A DNA stretch of 64,000 bases, taken from assembly GCF_026151205.1 (NCBI RefSeq), contig NC_087073.1, forward strand, positions 16,015,837 to 16,079,836. The letters run 5' to 3'. Origin of the DNA: Bolinopsis microptera (Eukaryota; Ctenophora; Tentaculata; Lobata; Bolinopsidae). The position numbers and the translations under genes were made by a program. Positions 49,986 through 62,939 of the stretch are shown here, piece after piece; position 1 is the first letter of the stretch; every line of letters starts with the position of its first letter. The notes under the pieces are model-generated. The model saw only the letters and a program-made list of their open reading frames with translations. It did no database searches and had not been told where the DNA came from.

Positions 49986-52900
49986 TTTGTCTATAATGTC
50001 TGAGCTGATATGAAAGTGCATAATTTTGGTAATTTTATACCAATATTTGTCCATAATGTCTGAACTGATAAAGAAGTGCATAATCTTGATATTTCCAAGT
50101 CTCGCTTGAATGACTTAAATTTACAACTTTATTGGGTATATTTTAATGTCAAAGCGTGTAATAAATGTTAGAATTTATTTATTTATAACTGAGTGGTACT
50201 CTATTCTATTTTCGCAGTCCCAGAGTTTTGTTATGAAAGGTATTCACTATTCAAGCAGAGCCACTAGTTTTCAGTCACAGCGATTTACCATTTAAACTGT
50301 TCTTCTCTCTGTACGTCTTGATATACCCACTATATAGCCACTGGGAGCCACTATATAGCCACTATTTTCCTGCCATCATAGCCAATAAAACAAATGATTG
50401 CCGTTGTCTTGATTGATTAGTCTGGAGTCAATTTGTCCATGTGACCTCACTACCAATGACACTGACATGACAGGGCATTTAGTCAACTTTAATTCCTGGA
50501 AATTTAGCAAACAAATATCCACCAAATAGTCCACGAAGAATGAGCAATTTTAGTTGGCTGCAATTTGGTGGAACTGGAAGTTGAAGCTGGGTTGGATGCA
50601 AAACGACTGTAATGAACAAGTTTATGTCCAACAAACATTTAAAATAAATCTTTAGATAAATGTAGTTTATAAAGAAAGTGGTCAAACAGTTTTCTTCATA
50701 CGCGAGTCCACGAAGCACGCACCAAAAGCAGACCCCCCTACGACTAAGTATCAGTAGTCAATGACTAGACAGGGTTATTGAAAATTACAAAGAATAAAAT
50801 GGCGTCTGGACTTGGGACCAGCTCATAGTACATTTCATTAATGCCCTCTGAAAACCATTCTGCTAGCTAAAAATGATGATATTGTTAGGTAAAACGTACT
50901 GAAAATTAAAATTAAGATTAAAATTGAAAACGAACTGAACTAACAAAAAGAATGCCACGTCATGCTAAAATAAATATTCCGAATTTAAATTAGTCCCAAA
51001 TTTTCCCCAAATGTTAAAATACTTGTCGAAAAAGATTTCACCCTGAAAAAAAAATGCCCGGCAAATTTCAGAATTTGGCCGCCAAATTTTTTTAAAGGCC
51101 TAACTCAAAATTCTGTCCCAAAACTTAAGGTCGAAATGCGATTCTACGTTGATTCTGAAAATTTCATGTAAAAATATTGAAACCCTATTGAGTTCTATTG
51201 TTTTGAGCGAAGTCAGTTTTGCAAATGTCGCGAACTGAGATATGGGCAGTTTTTTCATTTTTTGCGATTATTTGAACACAGAATCCACAGTTAGGTAGAT
51301 ATTGAGCTGATATTCATAGAGAATGTGTAGAATAGGCTTACCTTCCATATAAAGTTAATTCCATTCAAAAATATTGATATTTGACCAATTTATTGGCCGA
51401 AATCGATCAAAATTGGTGCGTATACCCAAATATGGTCAAATGGTTTTTGGCTCATAACTCAGTCATTTTTTGTCCAATCTTAATGAAAACTCATATACGA
51501 GTTCAAGGGACCACTTGACCACAAGTAGAGCACCTAAAATCTGAAAAATACGGTCTCCGTGGCACTGGTAGTGGAAGTAAACAGGTAGACTCTCTCATTT
51601 AAAACTCTCTCTCTCTTCCTCTCACTGAACTACGGTGAGTTACTCACAGTCTCACACGAATAGTTTGTCGTAGAGCTCTCTGGTTGTGCCTTAACGCTAT
51701 TTCACCACAACAATCTTTGGACAATTATACTTAGTGTCAAATATTTTACAGCTTGAATCACCCCGCTTGTAAGTTTCCAGTTTGTTGGAAGGATTTTGCA
51801 TTGTAGCTACCAAGTTTTTTTTCTAGCCAAAAAAACAACCTACCCCGAAAAAAACCTCAGATAGAAAAACAGTAGTTACTCGTGGGATAAGTATTATAAG
51901 TATAACCGGCGGCATTGTCCACTTCATAATCCACTCTTCAACCGTCTCTGAACGGTGATAATGTTATTTGAGAATTACAGTTTGATTTACCATAATCCCC
52001 CTCACATTGTTTGTAGCGGCTCTCTCCCTGATCCGTGCTAAGTATTGTACCAGTCGTGCTGAATTTGAGACGGGTGTTAGATTTGGTCCCCTTTACTTAC
52101 CGTGTGTGTGACATATTGCACCCCTGATATAATAATAGAGTGCCAACACACCTCTCACTCGTGGCGTATTAAAACCGTAATTTCGTCGTCATCTCTTATT
52201 TCCAATACCACGTATAACGATCACCTCCTTGTCGTCGTATTTAAGCGGTCTCGTATATTATGTTAGATTTACTGATTTACCGGCAGGATCATCCCAGACA
52301 TGCAACATTCAACACGTAATTTGTTTTTCGATTGCTGTGTTATCTTTGTGTGTCGCGATAAAGCGCGTGGGACTAGTCCGCGAGAGAGCTTTTATATTGT
52401 CGGTATCATGTTTTAACACATCTCTGGTATTGGTCATGAGAATTCATTTATCCTTGCACGTAAAGTGAATAGAATTCTGTCTCCGATGTCTGTCCGTGAG
52501 TGGCTGATATCAACGAAGATCTTTGCACCCCATTATTTATTTCTTTGTCGAATATTTTTTATGTTGAACATACAACGGCCAATATTTGGAAATCTTTTGG
52601 GGAGTATTTAAAAAGGCAACTGCAACAGGGAGTGACAAGGTCACATTTTAACTTTTAAAGAGATGGCAGATTGTTCAAGAATAAAGAGCTCTCGCTCAAT
52701 TATTTAAGCATGTCTATTATAGCACTCTTAATTTTGGGCGTTTATCTCCTAACAAAAATGGTGTTTGACGTGTTCCTTCATAACAATAAAAATAGTGTGC
52801 TGTGAGCCTGTGTAAACGGTTCCCGTGAGAAATAAAACTTCAAGTGGTTAAGCTGGGACTGGTATTAGATTGTTGTAATGTTGATGTTTAAGGTTGGGAA

Positions 52901-54633
52901 GGACTGATCCCACCTTTCTGATTGAGATGTCTTGATTTTACAAATATTCAGGTGTATCCAATATCCGTGTCTAGGAATTGACGTTAACTTCAAGATACAA
53001 AATGTTGATATTTTCTAAATTTCTTACTGTAAATATAATTATTTACTCAGGGCATCGTTTTTTACTGTAATATTTTACTAGAAAAAACACGTTTGTTTTT
53101 CTGGGTCCAACCCTTCACCACCTGGTGCCTCGCAAGTTTCCTCTTGTCAAATAACTGTCTTCTCTAGTTTAACTCTTCATAACTGTACTCTAATATAGTA
53201 ATATTGGGCAGTTTTTGCAAAAGCACTGGAAGTTAATTGACCGGTGCAGTGTGTCGGGTAAGCGTCCTAATCCTAGGTATAACCTGACAACCGCAACTAA
53301 ATAGTGCAGATCTACTTGAGAGATAGTGAGAGTTTCTACTTTCTGTTGAGCTTCCTCATTTCCTTTTACGGTGCAGTTCGATGCGACATCTTTAAAGAGG
53401 ACTCATAAACATTAAACATTCTGTCAAGTAAAGCATTTAGATCTCTTTAGCAGATTCCCTCTCAAATTGAACAGTTTACTGATCGAGTCTGCCTGTGGTA
53501 GTCTCGACAAGTTATCATAATATCTCAATGATAGTATGTATGCAATAAAGTGCCTCTGCTTAAAAACACAATATTATTATTACTAAAATGCACTTATGCA
53601 CCAGAATATGAAATTAATAGGTCCTCTCGACTGCACAATTGCTCTCCAAGTTTATTCTCCAAGCTTCATAAGTTCACTGATATTATTGAAATTTAAATTT
53701 CTAGAGGCTAGTTCATTAATCAATAAATTGAATAGATGGCTCACTCCGATATAAACACATGCCCAAACATGGCATATCTACCTTTATTGACTCTCCCTCT
53801 CTCTTACAGTTTTCTAGACACACTATGTTCAAACAGGTTTTTATTACTCATCACTCTTTGACACTGTACTGGTCAGTATTCATTCCGGAAGCCGGAAAGC
53901 CATGTTGTGAAATCAGAAATGAGAATGCGTTTGAACCCTAGGATGATTCCTGTGAGAGAGCTTTACCAATTTGATAGCTGGTGCAGACCAGCTTTTGCTG
54001 TTATATATTATTACGCATTGAAACTATTGGACTACGCGTACGGTGTATGGGGACTTGCCACGCCATAAAAACTACCAATATGTCAAGCAGCTTGACCTTG
54101 GTATTAAGGGTGATCTCACGACTTATATCGTTTAAGCTATATCTGTTAAATGAGGCGTTTCCCGGATGACACCTTAGAGCATTTTAGTCATAGTTACACT
54201 AGTCACTACTTTTTTTAATACTACAAATTAATCATCCCATAGATTAGACGTGTCTTAATTGGACAGGAAACCCTATTTATTCAAAATTTATTAAATAAAT
54301 TATCCATTATTGGTACCACCGACTTCAATAGCATTGAATATCTCTAGAATACTCGACAATTAAATTAACCAGCAGTTTGATGCTGCTTGCTCCGTGATCT
54401 TAACGCTCTTAATGAATTATATCGTTAATGTTCCCATTAATATGTTTTTAGGACGTCGGGATTTAAGCTACTGTAATTCCAATTCTCTACTTTAAATCGT
54501 TAAGATAATTGCTTTCCGAAGGATGTCCAAGAAGATCTCTTTCAAAAACTGCCAACTCAAAATCGAATCGAAGAGTTAATCTGTGATTGAACTTTTATGT
54601 CTAACAGTTTAGAGAGTAGCGAACATATATTTC

Positions 54634-55039
54634 TACTCCAGTAGCAGGGAGGATTTGAGTGTGCACTTCGATGTATAGAGTTTTTTGTTGCTGAATCGGG
54701 TTAAATAGGTCATTAATAACTCAAAAAATCGAGGGCCGCATTTTGTGTCGCTAGTCCCAACCCTGTGGAGCCACGCCTATATTTTATATCAGGCGCGTAT
54801 GTGGGAAATTCGTATCTCAGCTTCCGAAGGATCTAGAGACTCAAACTTGGGCTTAAAATGACCGCAATACGCATGTTTATATTAGCACTATGAAGATGTT
54901 AAAGCCTCCAGAGACTTATTTTTCGCGTAAAATGAAAAAAACTAATTTTCACTGAGGCGCGATGGAGATGACACGTTTTAAGCCACCAAAATTCATAAAA
55001 TTGAGTATATCGTATGTGAAAAGTAGCAAATGTGCTGAC
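54634..55039 (+). repeat. Left 406-bp terminal inverted repeat
   Basis: Inverted match to 61163-61568 with only scattered substitutions (for example GTGTGCACTTCG here against GTATGCACTTCG on the other side). It contains a CCACGCCTATATTTTATATC stretch and no coding. Confidence 0.92.
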
Positions 55040-55343
55040 AGGAGAGTAGCAACTTGTAAAAAAGCTTACAATCTCCAGGTGAAGGGTAAGAATTCTCACT
55101 TTTTTGCTGTATTATGTTACACCGTGAATCATTAATTCTTTATTGTACCGTGCTTACTGCTAAATTACAATTTTCGAGTTATCTTTCACGACCTTTGAGA
55201 TAAATCTTCGAACGTAACTGGATATCACGCTACACCTCTGAAATTCTCAACAATACTCGACATACCTCAACAGTCAACAGCCCTTAACAGTTGTTTTGAA
55301 ACGTGTACCAATCTCGCCTAGTTCGTGGATCCTTGTCGTGAAT

Positions 55344-58300
55344 ATGAATGTGTCGCTTCATGTTTGGATTATTGTTGCAGCAGCTGCTACTCTTTGGGGT
55401 CTTTGTGTGATACTTGGTAAGTACTTTAGCTTTTATATTGTTGCTTGAAGTTAATTCCTAAAATTCTCAGCGTATTTATTGATAAGTTGTGGGCATTTAC
55501 GCAGTTTGTATAATAACGTAATATCGTAGAGCTAAGTGCATCGACTTTCAGGTTGTTTTGAGTTTATATGTTGGTCACGCAAACAGTGGCTTTTGAGAAG
55601 GCAGAGTGCTAGGAGGGTGACATATCATCGTGTTTCAATCAATGCTTTAGATGGTGTAAGTTTGATAGCCGACTCAGTTATTTCAAATTTACTTAAATAT
55701 TAAGAAGTTCAGTATTGCACTATGAATAGCTTTTTCGTGAATTTGATATTTTTGTATTTAATTACTTCGTGATGATGGGTCTAATAAATTTAGGACATAG
55801 AGATTAGTATATCAGAAGATGCTGTCCCCAGAGTGTCTTCACCACCTCCTATTGATGATGGAATTCCAGGACCATCAGGAATAAACGTTAGTAACCTCAG
55901 TTTTCATTTGTTAGTTAATCAGTTGTGCAGGCTAAAAATGTTCTAATCGAAAATTAATTAAATTGTTATGTAGCTTTACTTGTAGAGGGTAGATTCCTCT
56001 AATTTACTTATTCGTCATGTTATTCGGATTTTTTTAACGAGATATGTATCCCTCATTATTTTTTTAGAGAGGAGAAACGGGTCCTGAATCCAAGATCAAA
56101 GGAATTAGCCTCTTACAAGATCAAGAGAGAGCAAAACTTGGAGACGCAACGAATGCAAAGCTAGTATGTGTTCTATGTGAAAAAGAAGAAAAATATCCGG
56201 AGCGTGATTTGCAAGGTAAAATAATAGTTAAGTTAGTTATATTTTAGTTAAATACGAATTAAATTGAATTACTTTTAAGGGACAGGTTTGTTACTATACT
56301 AACAGAGTAACTTGGCGGTTATTTTGAGTGTAACTTTTTTAAACGTGACGAAGCTTAATTCAACAGGAGATGACGATAAACGAAAGCTGGTATACGAAGC
56401 TGCCATAAAAATGGGGGATAGCAAAGTTCTAGACAACATTGCTAAATGTCGTGATACTTTTCGCTTCCACAACCAGTACAAGTATAATAAAATGAAAAAT
56501 CCGAAGCAGTGCTTTAAAACCTATATGAAAAGAACCAAACGATTCAAACCCAAATCAACATCGAAAGATATATCTCAAGAAGAAAAAATGTCCTGTGAAA
56601 CTACAAAGAGAAAACGTGAAAGCACCAGATCTAGATCAGCAAGCGGAGAGGTACCTGACCAACCAAGTAAGAGATCTAAAGCTACAAAATGCTCCGTCTG
56701 TCAAAAGCATCAAACAGGATCATGGCCAAATCAAACCTCACAGTTATACAGAGTATCTGAGATGAAAATGGGATCTACACGGGCTTCAAAATTTTTGAGT
56801 GCAATGGCATTTAACGAGGATCATCTCCACCAGCAGTATATCTATTGCCAGTCCGTAGGTGACATCTTTGCGGCTGACATTTACTATCACAATGCATGCA
56901 TGAGCTCGTACCTGATTTCTTATGAGAGACAAGTTGAAAAACTTATGAACAATTTTCTGAGAGAAAGTGAAGAGAATATTTATGATGACGGATTGAAGGG
57001 GGTATTCGAAAAGCTTGATTTTGAAACCCAAGCTTACAAGCTGACTGATATCACAAAGACTATAAACAATGATCTAGATCTTAATTACAATAATCGAGCT
57101 ACAAAATTCAATCTGATCAAATTCTTAGGAGAGGATATATCATTTTCCTACCCTAAAGACAGATCTGTGTCCCAGATAGTGTTTAAGCCGTCAGTTCCAG
57201 TATCTGGAATTATTGAACATAACCTTAGAGATCGTGATGTAATTATGGAATGTGCAAAAATCTTGTCAGCTGAGATCAGTTCATACAAATTTGAATTGGA
57301 AAACAGTTTGTGCTTGCCCAGTGATTTGGCTATATGTTTAGAGCGATTCAAAGATGCGAGACCGCCTCAGTGGTTGAAGTTTATCTCGAAACTTTTCTCG
57401 GGCAGAAAATGTACGCAGGGAGATTCATGGTTTCTCAAATTCGATGCATCATTTCAGTTCTTCTCAAATTGGATATCTGGGCTTAAGACACCGATGCATT
57501 GTGGCATAACCCAAGCTGTTCATTGTCTGACAAAGTCAAGAGAACTTATTGACATCATCAACAGGTTTGGCTTTGGAATAGGCTACGATTCAATGAAAAG
57601 AGACGACATTGAAATGGCTCAGACAGATATCGATACTGCGGGAAAGGATCGATGCCCAGTGAATAATTCCATAAAACCTGGAATTCCGATCCAAGGAGCT
57701 GTGGATAATTTCAACCACAAGGAAAGAACTGATAGTGGGGGAGATGTCAGCAACGATACTGTACTAGTCATATGGCAGAATGGAAAAGAGGATGATTTGG
57801 AACTAAGGAGCATGAGTAAGCGTGACACGACCAAATACGCTGTAGACAGAAAGCGGAGTCTGCAGCACACATTACCTTGCCAGCAGCTAATGACGTCGCA
57901 GCTTGCTAAAAATTCAGGAGAAATAAACGAGGAGTTCTCGCCAATAACTGCTCACATACACAAGAACTCAATTTTGACTGAAGTGAACGACGATTTCTTT
58001 GCATGGTTTGTATCCAGACTCAAAGGTACAAACGATATCCCCAATTTTACTGCTTTGCTCAGTAAATTAACCTCTAGGGAAGTTAGAATGATGACAGCAA
58101 GATCATTTATCCCGATACTGCCGTATCCTGCCACCTTGATGGACAGCATCTACACATCTATGATGAATTTCAAAGATGTGCTGCATCAGAGAGGCGAAAG
58201 TTCTGGAGCACTATGGTGTGATGAAGGGGTGTACTGTCTGGCAAAAGACATACAACTATTGAAACCGGAATTGTTCGGATCAATTTTTTTAGGTCTTGGC

Positions 58301-61012
58301 CCGTTCCATTGGAGTAAAATAATCATGGGGGCAATCGGAAAGTGGCTGAGTCCTTCAGGAATTGGAGATGCCCTGAAAAAGTCTGGAGTCTTTGCAGCTG
58401 ATGTCGCACTGTCAAGTGTTCTGAAAGGAGGTGATTACATGAAAGCAAAAGACGGCATTAATATGATTGCTGAGTCTATATTACGTCTACAATACGAAGC
58501 TTTTCTTGAAAGCGATGAATTCATTCTATGTAAGGAGGAAATCGATCTTGACGGCATAGAATTTGACATTGAACAAGTATTAACGAAAGTCTATGACAAC
58601 TCTGACGAAAACGACTTTGAAAGCTGTTGGGAGAGTTACAAGGTTTCATTAGACAGATTACACAAAGCGTTTCTTCAGTTCAAAGGATCTAATCACGGAA
58701 ACGAAAACTTTCTCTACTGGGAAATTTTTCTGAGAGACATGTTCCCATGTGCAAGAGACTTTGAGGTATCCGTCCGCACTGGAAACTGGGAACTGTTTCT
58801 TTCTGCAGTGGAAAGGAGCTTAGAAATCTTCTTTGGCACAGGAAAGCCCAATTACAGTAGGTATGGAGCCCTCTTTTATCAAGATTGTTTGGATTTACAG
58901 AGAAAGTTTCCAACTCTACATAAGCACTTCAAAGACGGAAACTTTGTCTGTTACTTATCAGAGCGCAAGGGAAGTGCAATAGGATTTGACCAGGCCCTTG
59001 AAAAGGCGTACAACTTCACGGCTAAGGCAGCAGGTGGTATTATTGGGTCAACTCGCCAAAAAGAAGCAGTGGCTCTTTGGAATATCATTAAGCACCACAA
59101 AGATTTGTTTGTCTCTTTCTTGAAAGAAACTGCAAATATTGGCGAACACCAAGGAGAGCTGAACAATTTACACCACGAGTTTAATCTCAAGTCTGCAGGT
59201 AAGGGCAAGTCCCGAGTTGAAAAACTGGTTGACTACATCAAAACTGTAGGCAATCCCTTTGGAGTTGATAGCCCTGCTATGCTGATCAATCTCACAAGTC
59301 GTGAAGTTGTACTAAACACAGAATACCTTCTAAACTGTGTCGAATTTGGACGAGCAAACTATGATGAATTCGTCCAAGAACGTTTAGTTGAGAAAAGCAA
59401 AAGCTTACACGCCTCCATAAGCTTTAAGTATCAGTCTCCTTATATGTATATTGAATCTAATGTAATGGCTAAACAGAAGAAGGTAAAGGTGCTCACAGAC
59501 GACCAAATGAATACATCAGCGGTAAATTTTATCGAGTATGCAGCATCCAGGGGTTGGGATTTGGAAGAAGTGATAATTTATCCTTTAACTTCACGTCCAG
59601 TGTATCTACTAGAGAAAGATTCCCTGAAGCAAAAAAAAGCCCCAAAATCGGATCTTGCCAAACAATTGTTGCAATTACTTGACAAGGAATCTATTGTGGT
59701 TAACAACACAAACCAGATACCTCATGTAGAAACGACAGCAGTTGTAATTGATTTTATGGCGATTGTCAGGAAATTGACATCAGTCAAGTTAACAGATGTC
59801 AAAACCTTCGGCTCACTTTGTGAGAAAATTCTGAATAACGTGACATCATATGGGCAGCAAAGTGAACAGATACATCTCATTCTAGAAAACTATAAAGATA
59901 TGTCTATCAAAGGAGCAGCACGAGTAACCAGGGCAACCAAAGACGGCAATTTGAATGTAGGAGCGGTTTGTGAAGTGGTGTCTGAGGAACAGTCCTTACC
60001 ATCTCCTTTGGATGATTTCTTCGACAGACAGTCCAACAAAATCAGCTACCAGAACTTTTTTGTACAATATTGCTCTTCTCACTACGTATCAGCAAAGCCA
60101 CTATATTTGGCAGGAGGCTTAAAATCGGACCCAGACAAATGCACAGTGATTTCAGACGGTGTAATAAATGAAGCGATAGAATTTAGGGCATCTCACGAGG
60201 AGGCTGATGATCGTATTATGTTTTCGATCAGTAAGATTCATGCTTTATCAACAGAAAGTTGTTGTGTTTCTGTTGTGTCACCTGACACAGACATTTTCGT
60301 AAACCTTCTTTATTATCTCCAAAGTGCATGGCATGGTCTAAATCTTTACTTGCTCAGGAAGGGTGATTTTAAAGTAAAGACAATACGCCAAAAAGAATTG
60401 CTTCCTCTACACTTGCTACTGGGAAAAGTCGAGTCTAGTCTAGTGAGAAGCCTGCCTGCAGGTCACGCATTAACAGGTTGTGACACTGTTTCAAAAGTTG
60501 GCACAAAGTTGGCTTTGTTAAAAGCTCTTAAGCAGTTCAGTCATTTTATCGAAGATTTTGGATTGGATGTGCTTGACGAGGACATGCTCGAAAAAGCAGA
60601 ACAATTTTTGGTGAAAGTTGTAGCTAACAAGGCCTTCATGAACTGTGCAACTTTTGACGAACTTAGACTAAGAATGCGGCAGCAAACAAGAAACGTAAGG
60701 TTTGTGGATCTTCCCTGCTCGTCTAATGAAGTAAGGCAGCATGTTCGAAGGGCTTATTTCCAAGCAAGGTTGTGGCTTGAAGCTGGAACAGGGGATGCTT
60801 CCCAAATCCTTGATGTGACAGAATATGGATACGACAGCAACTTATCTCCCACTTGGTTTGTGCCTCCACAAAGACCCCTTGATATACCTGAACCATGTAA
60901 ATGTAAATCCTGTGTCAGGATCACGTGCCCATGCAGACAGAAACAATATGCATGCTCTAACTATTGTCAATGTCGTGAAATGTGCAAAAATCCAATCAAC
61001 AATTCGAATTAG
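55344..61012 (+). CDS. Transposon protein with XPG-like nuclease and CXC domains, 5 exons, 1687 aa
   Basis: Exons 55344-55416, 55552-55655, 55794-55886, 56068-56215, 56367-61012; all junctions are GT..AG and all phases join (the ORF start at 56312 is intronic). Residues 8-31 are hydrophobic (VWIIVAAAATLWGLCVIL). A first zinc module has CVLC (C124, C127) and later His/Cys (C167, H174); a second has CSVC (C248, C251) with YYHNAC (H314, C317). The XPG/FEN1-like part carries VVIDFMAIV (D1268), ILENYKDMSIKGAARVTR, HEEADDRI (E1418, D1420), SPDTD (D1446, D1448) and HALTGCDTVSKVGTK (D1512). A Cys-rich tail at about 1650-1681 (CKCKSCVRITCPC, CSNYCQCREMC) resembles CXC/tesmin DNA-binding motifs. The middle 900 residues presumably hold the DDE-type transposase, but I could not point to its triad. 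This is most like Academ proteins. Confidence 0.75.
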
Positions 61013-61162
61013 GAGAGATTTGACTTATTTTGAGTTTTATGGGCAAACATTGATCGGTAATTGTAAAAGTTTGTAAAATAAGAACTGTGCATGTGTTCAG
61101 TAAAAATCAGTTATTTTAAATTGTAAGCTTTTGTAAATATTGTTGCTCTTCTATCAGATTAA

Positions 61163-61568
61163 GTTAGCATATTTGCTACTTTTCACATACGATATACTCA
61201 ATTTTATGAATTTTGGTGGCTTAAAACGTGTCATCTCCATCGCGCCTCAGTGAAAATTAGTTTTTTTCATTTTACGCGAAAAATAAGTCTCTGGAGGCTT
61301 TAACATCTTCATAGTGCTAATATAAACATGCGTATTGCGGTCATTTTAAGCCCAAGTTTGAGTCTCTAGATCCTTCGGAAGCTGAGATACGAATTTCCCA
61401 CATACGCGCCTGATATAAAATATGGGCGTGGCTCCACAGGGTTGGGACTAGCGACACAAAATGCGGCCCTCGATTTTTTAAGTTACCAATGACCTATTTA
61501 ACCCGATTCAGCAACAAAAAACTCTATACATCGAAGTGCATACTCAAATCCTCCCTGCTACTGGAGTA
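61163..61568 (-). repeat. Right 406-bp terminal inverted repeat
   Basis: Reverse complement of 54634-55039. It ends CCCTGCTACTGGAGTA directly before TTC. It starts 150 bp after the gene's stop codon, so the 3' UTR and polyadenylation signal lie in 61013-61162 or in the repeat. Confidence 0.92.
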
Positions 61569-62939
61569 TTCCAGGTATTAATTAGTGCTCTTGTTTCTTT
61601 TTCTGAATAAGAGTTATCTGCAGGAGGCAAAGCCCATTTTTAGTCACGGTTATTCGTCACAGATGTCCAAGAAGATAACCAAAAGTGTTGAACTCGACAA
61701 TGGGTCAAATGGGTTAATTAACAATAACATAATAACACAATGTCTAGACTTCTATTTCGGTAGTTTAGAATTCCAGTCGATGTTAACAGTATTGATAATT
61801 TCCGGATATCGGTTAATTAAGGAGTGGGATGGGGGATGGGGGGGGGGGGGGGCAACCTCATGCCCATTTATTCCTAAGATTTTGATCAGATGGGCATCGA
61901 TTTATCTTTAAACCGCTAAAACGAAAATAAACATCACCATCGTGTTCTCCTTCCTCCAATTAACATGTACAGATACATTTCAGCTCAATACTAAAGTATG
62001 GTATCAGAAATATTTTATTTTTCTATTTGTACCGAAAAATTATGAAAATAATGCTCATTTTGCCCATTTATTTCTCAACTTAACCCCCCCCCCCCCCCCC
62101 CCCCCCTTCGACCGCCTCCCCAACCATTCATTAAATCCCCTCTAACACAATTATTCGTCACGGTTATTTCCACAGAAGTCCAAGAAGATAATTAAAGCTG
62201 TGAACTCAGGTCTCAGATATTGCTCGATTTCGTTTAATTTGTTCGTGTTGACTTTTTGAGTTCACTCAAATCTCAACCTGAGTCATTCCTCAGTTTCCGT
62301 TTATAAAGTTGTAATTCGTCTAGTCACTAGACAGGTTATATGGTAAGTCTCTGGGTCCAATAACCGGATAGTTCGCTGACGCTCATCGTCAGCCACTACA
62401 TAATTCAATTTTCGTAGTTGTCTGTCAGTATCTTAGATCAAATTTTATCGGCAGCAATCTGGGCCATGAGCGCGTCTTATAGTTATATCTAGCTTTGCTT
62501 CAAGTTCAATGTTCTTCCGTCCAGACAACGTTGGAGTTTATACTAATTATTATATGACATCCCTAGCTGCTGATACGGTCTATAAAGCAGCTGAAACTAT
62601 CAGTGACAACCGAGAGCAGCTATCGTGGTTCATTTTTGTCCATTTTTAAAAATTAACTATCGTTCCTAGACTGTTAGATGGTTGTCAGATTATAAGTGTT
62701 CAAAATTTCATGAGCGGTCGAATATTTGAAATGGATATCATTGGTACGGATTTATTCTCCGGTTGAGATGATATGCAGTTAGACGGTCTTGATCTTCTTG
62801 CGGATACGTTCACCTTTAAGTAGTTTCGATATTGCGCCTTTAATACACAAAAGGTCTTTATATAGCACGTTATTCATATATATATATTATATAGAGGCCG
62901 GCTGGAAGGCAGGGTATGGAGAAAAGTTACGCCTTACAG
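61569..62939. other. Spacer with poly-G and poly-C tracts, no gene
   Basis: A G run at about 61838-61852 and a C run at about 62085-62106 face each other about 240 bp apart, each next to TGCCCATTTATT. A repeated TATTCGTCAC..GTCCAAGAAGATAA occurs at about 61649-61680 and 62151-62191. ORFs here are low-complexity. Confidence 0.45.

Larger units (their letters stand above)
45319..54633 (+). other. Long non-coding stretch after MSH6 exon 19
   Basis: Most of it holds no recognisable gene. It includes repeated AATTTCGCCATATTTTCGG blocks (about 46670-46765, 47120-47155), a 180-bp direct repeat pair and a LINE fossil near 49.8 kb. Around 51.3-51.6 kb the wording resembles dispersed MITEs. I saw no MutS ATPase motif on either strand here. 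Confidence 0.5.
54634..61568 (+). mobile_element. Academ-like DNA transposon, 6.9 kb, complete
   Basis: Bounded by 406-bp terminal inverted repeats (54634-55039 and 61163-61568), over 95% identical by eye, starting TACTCCAGTAGCAGGGAGGA. TTC flanks both ends (54631-54633 and 61569-61571), a 3-bp target duplication; TA with ends CTCCAG is an alternative reading. One spliced gene fills the interior and encodes a large protein with an XPG-like nuclease domain. A 3-4 bp duplication plus an XPG domain are hallmarks of the Academ superfamily. Intact ends and an open 4.6-kb exon suggest recent activity. Confidence 0.8.

Noticed and set aside
56312-56366. Start of the 1566-aa transposon ORF at 56312
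   Set aside because: The first 18 codons are intronic; an acceptor at 56365-56366 and phase-matched upstream exons give a better gene model.
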